Assembly: GCA_902506565.1 (NCBI GenBank)
Contig: LR732703.1
Span: 808,030 to 872,029 of the forward strand
Direction of reading: 5' to 3'
DNA from: Burkholderiales bacterium 8X
GTDB taxonomy: Bacteria > Pseudomonadota > Gammaproteobacteria > Burkholderiales > Burkholderiaceae_C
DNA length: 64,000 bases
Positions 8,208-16,295 of this stretch are shown here, one piece after another. The first letter of the stretch is position 1, and each line of letters starts with the position of its first letter. The notes below the pieces were generated by a model. The model was not told the origin of the DNA and made no database searches. It was given only the letters and a program-made list of their open reading frames with translations. Both the position numbers and the translations under genes were made by a program.

Positions 8208-9851
8208 ATGAACACCTCGCAGATCAAGGGCCACGAGGCCATCGCCCAGGCCGTGTGGGCGAACGGCGCCCGGACGATGTTCGGTCTCATCGGCGACGGC
8301 AACCTGTTCTTCGTCAACAGCTACGTTCGCCAGTGCGGTGGCAAGTTCGTCGGCTCGGCACACGAGGTCGGGTCGCTTTTCATGGCGCTCGGCCATGCCT
8401 ACATCGGCGGCGGCGTGGGGGTCTGCACGATCACGCACGGGCCGGCGCTCACCAACGTCATCACGGCCCTCGTGCAAGGCGTCAAGGCCAGTCTCCCGGT
8501 GGTGCTGGTGTGCGCGGATACGGCGGTTCGCGAGAAGTGGCACCAGCAGTCGGTCGACCAGCGCGAACTCGTTGCAGCCACCGGCGCCGGCTTCGAGCAG
8601 ATGCGCGCGCTCGACACCATCGCCGAGGACGTGGCGACGGCGTTCCGGCGAGCCGCAACCGAACGACGACCCATAGTGCTCAACATGCCGGTGGAGTTCC
8701 AGTGGCAGGAGCTGGCCGGCTTCGTTCCGGCCATCTACAAGGCGGTCGACCGCAGGGCCACGGTCACCGAAGGCCCCGACGTGGACGATGCGGTCGGCAT
8801 CATGGCGAGTGCCAAGCGGCCCATCGTGCTGGCCGGGCGGGGCGCTGCCAATCCCCAGGCGCGCGAAGCTCTGCTGAAGCTGGCGCGCCGCCTGGATGCG
8901 CCGGTCGCCACCACGCTTCGCGCCAAGGATCTCTTCCGCGGCGAGGCGAACAACCTCGGCATCTTCGGCACGCTGAGCACGCCGTCGACGCTCGACGTGA
9001 TCGCCGCAAGCGACTGCATCATCGCGTTCGGCGCCACCATGACCCGCTTCACCACGATGCGGGGCGACATGATCAAGGGCAAGCGGCTGGTCCAGATCAA
9101 CGACGACCCGAAGGCGATCGGGGCTCGCTGTACGCCGGATGCGGCAATCCTCGGCGATCCCGGATTGTTCGCGGAGCTGGCCCTGCGCCTGCTGGAAGAG
9201 GCGGACATGCCGCCTTCGCAGTTCTTCGATGCGGACATGGCGGCAAGGCTCGAGACGGCGGGCTCCGTGCAGGATTGGGTCGACCTGAGCCGGGACGATG
9301 CGATCGACATCCGCTTTGCGCTCGAGGCGATCGACGCCGCGGTGCCTCGCAACAGAACCTTCGTGACCGACGTCGGCCGCTTCGTCATCGAATCGTGGAT
9401 TCGCGTGCAGGTCGAAGAACCTGCCGCCTTCCTGCCCACCCACGAATTCGGATGCATCGGCACCGGGCTCCCGCACGCCATCGGCGCGGCGCTCGCCGAC
9501 CGCAGCCGACCGACGCTGCTCCTGATCGGCGATGGCGGCTTCATGCTCGGCGGACTGCAGGAGCTGCACACCGCCATCCGAGAGAACCTCGACCTCGTCA
9601 TCGTGCTGTGCAACGACGGCGGCTACGGCGCCGAACACATCCAGTTCCGCGACCGCAGTCTTCCGGCAGAACTGGCGCTGCTGGCCTGGCCGGACTTCGT
9701 CGCGGTCGCGCGCGCCATGGGCGCCCGTGGTGTCACCGTGCGCAACAAGCGCGAACTTCCGCTCGCGATCGAAGCATCGAAGGAGCGTTCGGGTCCGTTG
9801 CTGATCGACCTCAAGCTGGATCCGAACGACGTCCCTGCCTATATTCCCTGA
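8208..9851 (+). CDS. Thiamine pyrophosphate-dependent enzyme, acetolactate synthase/benzoylformate decarboxylase-like
   Basis: 547 residues with the three domains of the POX/ALS superfamily. The activating Glu is Glu53 (GSAHEVGSLFMALG), the central domain carries PIVLAGRGAAN, and the ThDP/metal motif starts GDGG at residue 441 and ends near CNDGGYGAE. ATG at 8208 is the first start after the Bug gene, 24 bases downstream of its stop. It could decarboxylate or ligate a 2-oxo acid; the family cannot be divided further by eye. The pairing with a Bug protein recurs at 38344-41030. Confidence 0.85.
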   Translation: MNTSQIKGHEAIAQAVWANGARTMFGLIGDGNLFFVNSYVRQCGGKFVGSAHEVGSLFMALGHAYIGGGVGVCTITHGPALTNVITALVQGVKASLPVVLVCADTAVREKWHQQSVDQRELVAATGAGFEQMRALDTIAEDVATAFRRAATERRPIVLNMPVEFQWQELAGFVPAIYKAVDRRATVTEGPDVDDAVGIMASAKRPIVLAGRGAANPQAREALLKLARRLDAPVATTLRAKDLFRGEANNLGIFGTLSTPSTLDVIAASDCIIAFGATMTRFTTMRGDMIKGKRLVQINDDPKAIGARCTPDAAILGDPGLFAELALRLLEEADMPPSQFFDADMAARLETAGSVQDWVDLSRDDAIDIRFALEAIDAAVPRNRTFVTDVGRFVIESWIRVQVEEPAAFLPTHEFGCIGTGLPHAIGAALADRSRPTLLLIGDGGFMLGGLQELHTAIRENLDLVIVLCNDGGYGAEHIQFRDRSLPAELALLAWPDFVAVARAMGARGVTVRNKRELPLAIEASKERSGPLLIDLKLDPNDVPAYIP

Positions 9852-9882
9852 GCGTTCCGCAAGACCTGCGACCATCGCGTCC

Positions 9883-10476
9883 ATGGACGTATCGGACGAA
9901 CGTATTGCCCAAGCCATCGACACCCTGCTCGACCAGCGCGAAGCGCCCAAGACAATCTGCCCCTCGGAGGTCGCGCGGGCGCTGGAGCCCGATGATTGGC
10001 GCCCATTGATGCCGCAGGTACGGGAGGTGGCTGTCACGATGGCGCTGGCCGGCGAACTCGTCGTGCTGCAGGGCGGGTCGGAAGTCGCGCTCGATGCGCC
10101 GCTGCACGGGCCGATCAGACTGCGACGCACGTCCCCAAGCCGTGGACGGTCCGAGCATGCCGGGCCGGATGCGTACCCGAGCACACCCGACGGCCGTTAC
10201 TTCGTGGTGCGCGGCCGCTTGTGGCGCAAGACCCGCCCGGACCTGGCCGACGAGGTGCGGGATCGGTGGGTCAAGGAGTTGATGGCGGCTCGGCGTGCCT
10301 TGCGCGGCGAGCAAAGCGCATCGGAGCGGCAGACCGCGCGGCAGCAGGTCGATCGCGCCAAGCGCGCGTTGGGTGAACGGGGCCCGGCATGGTGGACCGA
10401 CGGGGCGCCGGATTTCAATCGGAAGCTCGCGAAGAACACGCCCTACGCGGAGTGGTATTCGAGCCTGCCGACCTGA
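9883..10476 (+). CDS. DUF3253-type protein with a second C-terminal domain
   Basis: 197-residue cytoplasmic protein of unknown function. Residues 1 to about 85 resemble DUF3253, a winged-helix-like domain, with TICPSEVARAL and DDWRPLMPQVREVA and closing GPIRLRR. The rest contains GRYFVVRGRLWRKTRPDL and then a charged helix rich in Arg and Ala (about residues 125-165), which resembles small stand-alone proteins in other proteobacteria. The gene therefore looks like a fusion of two families. It stands between the catabolic block and the rsb operon, with 31 bases on its left, and may be its own unit. Confidence 0.7.
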   Translation: MDVSDERIAQAIDTLLDQREAPKTICPSEVARALEPDDWRPLMPQVREVAVTMALAGELVVLQGGSEVALDAPLHGPIRLRRTSPSRGRSEHAGPDAYPSTPDGRYFVVRGRLWRKTRPDLADEVRDRWVKELMAARRALRGEQSASERQTARQQVDRAKRALGERGPAWWTDGAPDFNRKLAKNTPYAEWYSSLPT

Positions 10477-10688
10477 CGATCATCACGCGGCAACCTCAGC
10501 TCGTATCGGGCGCCGATCGCGTGGCGCTGCGGCTTCCGACCCGCTCGTTCGAACGACCTTCAATGCGCCTGCATCGAGCAGGACATCTTTTTTGCCGGAC
10601 CGCCACTTCGCACCGCCGCGCCAGCAGGTACGATCACCTCGCAAAAATATGGCCCCGCCGTGTGGCCGACCCCATCCGAGGAGAACCG

Positions 10689-11534
10689 ATGCCCGATGAT
10701 TTCCAGGTCCTGAAAGACGTCCTGCGTGCCGACGAAACAGCCGTGATCGACGATTGGATGGCCGCCGCGCGGCAAGCCGATCCGGCGCTCGGTTCCGGTG
10801 CCGCGAACGAAGCATCGGGGCTGGTGCGACTGCTGGCGGCCGGGCTGGCCGCACAGCATGACCCGACCGCACTCGAGGGCACCGGCTGGACCTCGCTGCG
10901 CGAAGCACTGGCGGCCTTGTCGCGTTCGCGTGCTGCCCAAGGGCAATCGGCCGGCGCGACCAGCGCCTTCATCCTGGCGCTGAAGAAGCCGCTTTTCGAG
11001 AAGGTGCAGCGCCGGCTGGCCGACCGGCCGCAGGAGCTGGCCGGCGCCCTCTGGACGGTGTCCACCGCGATCGACGCCCTCGCGCAGCACACCGTGCAGA
11101 CCTACCAGGCGGCACGCGAGGACATCATCCGCCGCCAGCAGGAAGAACTGCTCGAACTCTCGACGCCCGTCGTCAAGCTGTGGGAAGGCGTGCTGGCCGT
11201 GCCGATGATCGGTGTCCTCGACAGCAGCCGCACCCAGATGGTGATGGAGGCTTTGCTCCAGCAGATCGTCGACACCGGCTCCGAGCTGGCGATCATCGAC
11301 ATCACCGGCGTTCCGACCGTCGACACCCTGGTGGCGCAGCACCTGCTCAAGACCGTCGCCGCGATCCGGCTGATGGGCGCGGACTGCATCATCAGCGGCA
11401 TCCGCCCGCAGATCGCGCAGACCATCGTTCACCTGGGCATCGACCTGCAGGGCATCAGCACCAAGGCTTCGCTGGCCGACGCGCTCGCGCTCGCTCTCCA
11501 GAAGACCGGCTGGCGGATCGTGCGGGACCATTGA
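10689..11534 (+). CDS. rsbR: RsbR-type stressosome STAS protein
   Basis: 281 residues. The N-terminal half (1 to about 150) is a helical sensor-like domain of RsbRD type; the C-terminal half is a STAS domain that closely tracks B. subtilis RsbRA (ELSTPVVKLWEGVLAVP, IIDITGVPTVDTLVAQH, GIRPQIAQTIVHLGIDL). Thr213 aligns with RsbRA Thr205; the other phosphosite, Thr171, aligns with Ser179 (LDSSR). With RsbS it should form the stressosome core. A strong ribosome site GAGGAGAA precedes ATG 10689; the 212-base stretch before it holds no gene and may contain the operon promoter, which I could not identify. First of six co-directional genes. Confidence 0.9.
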   Translation: MPDDFQVLKDVLRADETAVIDDWMAAARQADPALGSGAANEASGLVRLLAAGLAAQHDPTALEGTGWTSLREALAALSRSRAAQGQSAGATSAFILALKKPLFEKVQRRLADRPQELAGALWTVSTAIDALAQHTVQTYQAAREDIIRRQQEELLELSTPVVKLWEGVLAVPMIGVLDSSRTQMVMEALLQQIVDTGSELAIIDITGVPTVDTLVAQHLLKTVAAIRLMGADCIISGIRPQIAQTIVHLGIDLQGISTKASLADALALALQKTGWRIVRDH

Positions 11535-11535
11535 G

Positions 11536-11910
11536 ATGGAGCGCATCCCGATCCTTCGCCTCGGCAAGACCCTGCTGGTCACGATCCAGGTCGACCTGCA
11601 GGACCAGATCGCGCTGACCTTGCAGGACGAGCTGGCCAACCGCATCGCCGAGACCGGCGCCACCGGCGTCATGATCGACATCTCGGCGCTCGAGATCGTC
11701 GATTCGTTCGTCGGCCGCATCCTCACCAGCATCTCGGGCATCGCGCGAATCCTGTCCGCCACCACGGTCGTGGTCGGCATGCAGCCCGCGGTCGCGATCA
11801 CGCTGGTCGAGCTCGGCCTGTCGCTCGAAGGCGTTCGCACGGCACTCAACGTCGAACGCGGGATGGCCCTGCTGGACAACGCCCGGCAGGAGATGGCACT
11901 TGGACGCTGA
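11536..11910 (+). CDS. rsbS: RsbS-type stressosome scaffold, STAS domain
   Basis: 124-residue single STAS domain protein, very close in pattern to B. subtilis RsbS: VTIQVDLQDQIALTLQDEL, IVDSFVGRIL and MQPAVAITLVELGLSLE. Ser57 in VDSF aligns with the RsbS serine phosphorylated by RsbT. In the known system, RsbR and RsbS form an icosahedral complex that holds RsbT until stress. The gene starts one base after the rsbR stop and overlaps rsbT by 11 bases. Confidence 0.92.
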   Translation: MERIPILRLGKTLLVTIQVDLQDQIALTLQDELANRIAETGATGVMIDISALEIVDSFVGRILTSISGIARILSATTVVVGMQPAVAITLVELGLSLEGVRTALNVERGMALLDNARQEMALGR

Positions 11911-12304
11911 ACCCACCGGCACGCTGCCGCTCCGATCCGAGCAGAACATCGTCGCCAGCCGCCAGAAGGTGCGCAGCCTCTGCCAGCAGCTCAAGCTCTC
12001 GCTGGTGGACCAGACCAAGATGATCACCGCGGCGAGCGAGCTTTCGCGCAACACGCTGATTCACGGCAAGGGCGGCGAGATGCGTTGGCAGTTTGTCGAG
12101 CGCAACGGCCGGCAGGGCCTGCAATTGAGCTTCGAGGACGAAGGGCCCGGCATTCCCGACCTGGCGCTCGCTTTGACCGACGGCTGGACCAGCGGCAGCG
12201 GCATGGGTCTCGGGCTTCCCGGCAGCAAGCGGCTGGTCAACGATTTCGTGGTGGACTCAGCGCCCGGTCGCGGAACCCGAGTGAGCATTACCAAGTGGAA
12301 GTAG
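11900..12304 (+). CDS. rsbT: RsbT-type serine kinase (GHKL ATPase)
   Basis: 134-residue kinase of the RsbT/SpoIIAB-like GHKL family. The N box is ELSRNTLIHGKGG, the G1 box DEGPGIPD and the G2 box GMGLGLPGSKRL, all intact. In stressosomes it phosphorylates RsbR and RsbS and is then released to act on a downstream partner. The start is a TTG at 11900 (MDAEPTGTLPL), inside the end of rsbS, which implies translational coupling. No RsbU phosphatase gene, its usual target, is present in the window. Confidence 0.92.
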   Translation: MDAEPTGTLPLRSEQNIVASRQKVRSLCQQLKLSLVDQTKMITAASELSRNTLIHGKGGEMRWQFVERNGRQGLQLSFEDEGPGIPDLALALTDGWTSGSGMGLGLPGSKRLVNDFVVDSAPGRGTRVSITKWK

Positions 12305-13338
12305 TCGCCGGCTGGACGCACCGGCTCATCCCGATCGACGATCCGAGCCGGGTGGGCGAGGCCCGCCGGTTCGCAGCCCAGCTCGCCGCCGAAGCGGGGA
12401 TGGACGAGGTGCAGGCCGGTCGGCTGGCGCTCTGCGTCACCGAGCTCGGCACCAACCTGGTCCGGCATGCCAAGGGCGGCCGGCTGCTGCTGGCGTTCCG
12501 TCCGCATGCGCAGGACGTGGAGCTGGTGGCGATCGACGACGGCCCGGGCATCGCCGACCTGGCGCTCGCGCTGCAGGACGGCCAGTCGAGCGGCAGCACG
12601 CCGGGCACCGGGCTGGGAGCGATCCGCCGGCTGGCTTCCGAATTCGATATCCATTCCTCGCAGCTGGGCGGCACCGTCTGCGTTGCCCGTGTCGCGGGCA
12701 AGCCGGCCGACCGAGTGCCCGGATCGGATCCGGCGCAGGCACCGGCCTTCGAGTTCGGCGCCATCGCGATCACCGCGCCGGGCGAACAGGTGTCCGGCGA
12801 CGGCTGGATGCTGGTGCGGCACGACGCGCAATGGCGCCTGCTGGTCGCGGACGGGCTCGGCCACGGTCCCGAGGCGGCCAAGGCTGCACAGGCCGCGACC
12901 GAAGCTTTCTCGCGGCTTGCGCCCGCAGCCGGCCCGGCGCCGGTCGGCGACTGGGTCCAGCGCGTGCATGCGGCGCTGCAAGGCACGCGCGGCGCCGCCG
13001 TGTGCATCGCGGCGCTCGATGCCGGTGCCGCAGGCCTCGCCTACGCGGGTGCGGGCAACGTGGTCGGGCGAGTGGTCTCGGGCGTGTACGACCGATCGAT
13101 CGCGACCCAGCACGGCACCGCCGGCCTGCAGATCCGCAGGCCCGAGGTCACGCAGCTCGCGCTGCCGGAGCATGCCTTGCTGGTGCTGCACAGCGACGGC
13201 ATCGACACCCGCTGGAATGCAGACCGCATTCGAGGCGCCCTGCGGCTCGACCCGGTGCTAGTTGCGGCCCTGCTGCTTCGCGATCACAGTCGACAACGCG
13301 ACGACGCCACGATCGTGGTGCTGCGCAGGAAGGACTAG
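12295..13338 (+). CDS. RsbX-like PP2C phosphatase with N-terminal GHKL ATPase domain
   Basis: 347 residues, from a GTG at 12295 that overlaps the rsbT end by 10 bases. Residues 1 to about 130 form a second RsbT/RsbW-like ATPase domain (LCVTELGTNLVRHAKGG, IDDGPGIADL, GTGLGAIRRL). Residues from about 150 are an RsbX/SpoIIE-type phosphatase with the metal-binding motifs VADGLGHGPEA, LHSDGIDTRW and RDDATIVVL. RsbX in Bacillus is the phosphatase domain alone and resets the stressosome; this fused form is typical of proteobacterial rsb clusters. It likely removes phosphates from RsbR/RsbS. Confidence 0.87.
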   Translation: MEVVAGWTHRLIPIDDPSRVGEARRFAAQLAAEAGMDEVQAGRLALCVTELGTNLVRHAKGGRLLLAFRPHAQDVELVAIDDGPGIADLALALQDGQSSGSTPGTGLGAIRRLASEFDIHSSQLGGTVCVARVAGKPADRVPGSDPAQAPAFEFGAIAITAPGEQVSGDGWMLVRHDAQWRLLVADGLGHGPEAAKAAQAATEAFSRLAPAAGPAPVGDWVQRVHAALQGTRGAAVCIAALDAGAAGLAYAGAGNVVGRVVSGVYDRSIATQHGTAGLQIRRPEVTQLALPEHALLVLHSDGIDTRWNADRIRGALRLDPVLVAALLLRDHSRQRDDATIVVLRRKD

Positions 13339-13340
13339 CC

Positions 13341-14267
13341 ATGGCGACCACCGACGCCAGCGACCACGAGGCCACCCCGCACTCGTCGGACACGAAGGAA
13401 TCCGAAGCCCTGCAACGCCTGCGAGCCGAGCTGGAGGCGAGCCGCGCCGAGCTGGCCGAACTGCGCGACGAACTCGACGAGACCAACCGCGGCGTGGTGG
13501 CGCTCTACGGCGAACTCGACACGCAGGCCGACCAGCTGAAGCAGGCCACCGAACTCAAGAGCCGGTTCCTCGCGTACATGAGCCACGAGTTCCGCACGCC
13601 GGTCAGCGCCATCCGCAGCATCACCCGCCTCCTGCTCGATCGCATGGACGGCCCGCTGACCGAGGAGCAGGAGCGGCAGGTGACGTTCATCGAGACTTCG
13701 GCCACCGAGTTCGCCGAGCTGGTCGACGACCTGCTCGACCTCGCCAAGATCGAAGCCGGCCGGGTCGAGATCTCGCCCGCCTGGTTCGAGATGGTCGACC
13801 TGTTCTCGGCGCTGCGCGGCATGTTCAAGCCGGTGCTCACTAACCCGGAGACCGTGCTGATCTTCGAGGAGCCGGAGAACCTGCCGCGGCTCTTCACGGA
13901 CGACCGCAAGCTGTCGCAGATCCTGCGCAACTTCATTTCCAATGCGCTCAAGTTCACGCCGCGCGGCGAGGTGCGCGTGTCGGCGGTGCGGCAAGGCGAT
14001 GAAGTCTGCTTCTCGGTGGCCGACACCGGCATCGGCATCGCGCCGCAGCACCATGCGGCGGTGTTCGACGACTTCGCGCAGGTGGATTCGCCGGTGCAGA
14101 AGCGGCTGCGCGGCACCGGCCTCGGGCTGTCGCTCAGCCGGCAGCTCGCGCAGCTCCTGGGCGGCCGCGTGACGCTGGCGAGCGAGCTGAATGCAGGCTC
14201 CGTGTTCTCGGTGATCCTGCCGGTCCAGATGCCGGACGACGAGCCGGCGGGCCAGGACCGCGAATGA
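13341..14267 (+). CDS. Sensor histidine kinase, soluble
   Basis: 308 residues without membrane segments. A coiled coil rich in Glu, Leu and Ala spans about residues 20-75, followed by a HisKA domain with His82 (YMSHEFRTPVSAI) and a HATPase_c domain (N box ISNALKFTPRGE, G1 VADTGIGIA, G2 GTGLGLSLSRQL). No sensor domain other than the coiled coil is visible, so the input may come from protein partners such as the stressosome. It starts two bases after the rsbX-like stop and overlaps the next gene by 4 bases. Confidence 0.9.
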   Translation: MATTDASDHEATPHSSDTKESEALQRLRAELEASRAELAELRDELDETNRGVVALYGELDTQADQLKQATELKSRFLAYMSHEFRTPVSAIRSITRLLLDRMDGPLTEEQERQVTFIETSATEFAELVDDLLDLAKIEAGRVEISPAWFEMVDLFSALRGMFKPVLTNPETVLIFEEPENLPRLFTDDRKLSQILRNFISNALKFTPRGEVRVSAVRQGDEVCFSVADTGIGIAPQHHAAVFDDFAQVDSPVQKRLRGTGLGLSLSRQLAQLLGGRVTLASELNAGSVFSVILPVQMPDDEPAGQDRE

Positions 14268-16264
14268 ACACGGCGGCCGCGGTCATCACGACCACCATCG
14301 ATCGGTCCCGGCATCGCGTGCTGGTGGTGGACGACAACCCGACCACCCGCTACGCCACGGCGCGAACCGTGCGCGCCGCCGGGTTCAAGACGGTCGAGGC
14401 CGGCACCGGCGGCGAGGCGCTGGCACTGTCCCGCGAGAACATCGCGGCCGTGGTGCTGGACGTCCACCTGCCGGACCTGAACGGCTTCGAGGTCTGCCAG
14501 GCGATCCGCCGCGAACGCACCACCGCCACGCTGCCGGTCATCCACCTCTCGGCTGCCTTCGTCCGCAACGAGGACAAGGTGGCCGGCCTGGACGCAGGTG
14601 CCGATGCCTACCTGGTGCATCCGGTGGAGCAGGCGGTGCTCATCGCCACGCTGCAGGCCCTGATCCGTGCCCGCATGGCGGAAGACCAGTTGCGCCGGAG
14701 CGATGCGCGCTTTCGCACCATCTACAACCAGGCGCCGGCCGGCATGGCGCTGATCGACGACCAGGGCCGCTTCGTCGACGCGAATCCGGCCTTGCTCGCG
14801 ATGCTGGAGCGCGACGCCGGCAGCCTGATCGGGCAGCCGGTGTGCGCGCTGGCACCGGCCGACTGGAGCGACCTGGTGCGTCAACGGACCACCGAGCCGG
14901 TCTCGGCCGGTTCGCAGTGGCAGGGCGAATTTCCGCTGGTGAAGCCGGACGGCAACTGGGTGCGGCTCGCCTGGACCATGTCGGCGGATATCGAGCCGGG
15001 ATTGCGGGTCGGAACCGTGGTCGACGTGTCGCAGCGCTTCGAGCTCGAACGGCGGCAGGCCGAACTGCTGGAGCGCGAACAGGCGGCGCGCCTCGCGGCC
15101 GAGCAGCACAGCCGCACCAAGGACGATTTCGTCGCGGTGCTGTCGCACGAGCTGCGCAATCCGCTCAACGCGATCGCGGGTTGGGTCCACCTGCTTCGCA
15201 CCCGCACCCGGACCGCGGACTTGCTCGACAAGGGCCTGCAGTCCATCGACCGCAGCGTCAAGGCGCAAGCCCTGTTGATCGCCGATATCCTGGACGTGTC
15301 CCGGATCAGCTCCGGCAAGCTCCGGCTGCAGCGCGAGTGGATCGAGCCCGGTCCGCTGGTGGTCGCTTCGATCGAGGCCCTGGCCACGGCCGCGGCGGCC
15401 AAGCGCCTCGAAGTCGAATGGATCGAGCAGGAAGCCATCGGCCCGGCCTGGCTGGATCCCACCCGCTTCCAGCAGATCGTGTGGAACCTGCTCTCGAACG
15501 CGATCAAGTTCTCGAACGATGGCGGCACCATCGTGGTCACCCTTTCGCGTCGGGACGACAGGTTGTCGCTGGAAGTCCGGGACCACGGCCGCGGCATATC
15601 GCGCGACTTCCTCGGCCAGATGTTCGACCGCTTCGCGCAAAGCGATTCGCCCGACAACCGGCATCACGGCGGACTCGGTCTCGGCCTGTCGATCGTCAAG
15701 CACCTTGCGGAGCTGCACGGCGGATCGGTGCATGCCCACAGCGACGGCGAAGGGCAAGGCGCCGCGCTCGGCGTGCTGCTGGCGACCGAGCCGCCCAGCG
15801 AAGGCCCGCTCCGGGCCGGCGACGCTCCCCGCACCGGCGATGGGTCTGCCGCCATGGAGCGGCCGGCAGCGCATCGACAGCTCGAAGCCACCGAGATCCT
15901 GGTGGTCGAAGACAACGTCGATGCCAGCGAGATCCTCTCGGTGGTGCTGGCCGATGCCGGTGCCCGGGTTCGCGTGGCCCACGACTATGTCTCGGCGCTG
16001 CAGCAGAGCGAACAGAAATGGCCGGATGTGCTGGTGAGCGACATCGGCTTGCCAGGGCGCGACGGCTACGACCTGATCCGCCAGCTGCGCCACCTGGGCG
16101 AAACCACCGACAAGCCGCGCTTCTTCGCGATCGCCCTGACGGCGTTCTCCCGGCCGCAGGACCGCAGCAAGGCAGAGGAAGCCGGCTTCGACGCGCACCT
16201 GGCCAAGCCGCTGCAGCCGCATGCGCTCACCGCCTTGATCCAGTCCGGAATGCGCGCCGCCTGA
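14264..16264 (+). CDS. Hybrid sensor histidine kinase/response regulator (REC-PAS-HisKA-HATPase-REC)
   Basis: 666 residues. Domains in order: receiver 1 (about 18-135, phospho-acceptor Asp66 in VVLDVHLPDLNG), PAS (about 145-265, MALIDDQGRFVDANPALL), HisKA with His295 (VLSHELRNPLNAI), HATPase_c (WNLLSNAIKFSNDGG, G2 LGLGLSIVKHLAELHGG) and receiver 2 (about 543-662, Asp593 in VSDIGLPGRDGY, switch Lys648). There are no membrane segments. The first receiver could be the target of the preceding kinase, giving a phosphorelay. No DNA-binding output domain is encoded in this operon. Confidence 0.92.
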   Translation: MNTAAAVITTTIDRSRHRVLVVDDNPTTRYATARTVRAAGFKTVEAGTGGEALALSRENIAAVVLDVHLPDLNGFEVCQAIRRERTTATLPVIHLSAAFVRNEDKVAGLDAGADAYLVHPVEQAVLIATLQALIRARMAEDQLRRSDARFRTIYNQAPAGMALIDDQGRFVDANPALLAMLERDAGSLIGQPVCALAPADWSDLVRQRTTEPVSAGSQWQGEFPLVKPDGNWVRLAWTMSADIEPGLRVGTVVDVSQRFELERRQAELLEREQAARLAAEQHSRTKDDFVAVLSHELRNPLNAIAGWVHLLRTRTRTADLLDKGLQSIDRSVKAQALLIADILDVSRISSGKLRLQREWIEPGPLVVASIEALATAAAAKRLEVEWIEQEAIGPAWLDPTRFQQIVWNLLSNAIKFSNDGGTIVVTLSRRDDRLSLEVRDHGRGISRDFLGQMFDRFAQSDSPDNRHHGGLGLGLSIVKHLAELHGGSVHAHSDGEGQGAALGVLLATEPPSEGPLRAGDAPRTGDGSAAMERPAAHRQLEATEILVVEDNVDASEILSVVLADAGARVRVAHDYVSALQQSEQKWPDVLVSDIGLPGRDGYDLIRQLRHLGETTDKPRFFAIALTAFSRPQDRSKAEEAGFDAHLAKPLQPHALTALIQSGMRAA

Positions 16265-16265
16265 G

Positions 16266-16295
16266 CCGGCAGGCGAGCCGCTCGCGGCCCGCCGG
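16266..16295. terminator. Stem-loop between convergent operons
   Basis: A GC-rich hairpin fills the gap between the hybrid kinase stop and the permease stop on the other strand. Outer arms CCGGCAGG and CCCGCCGG pair with one mismatch, and inner arms CGAG and CTCG pair around CCG. There is no clear T-run, so it is a candidate bidirectional terminator rather than a classical one. Confidence 0.55.

Noticed and set aside
10689..13338. A sigma-B general stress operon
   Set aside because: No sigma factor, RsbV, RsbW or RsbU is encoded; only the upstream stressosome module is present.
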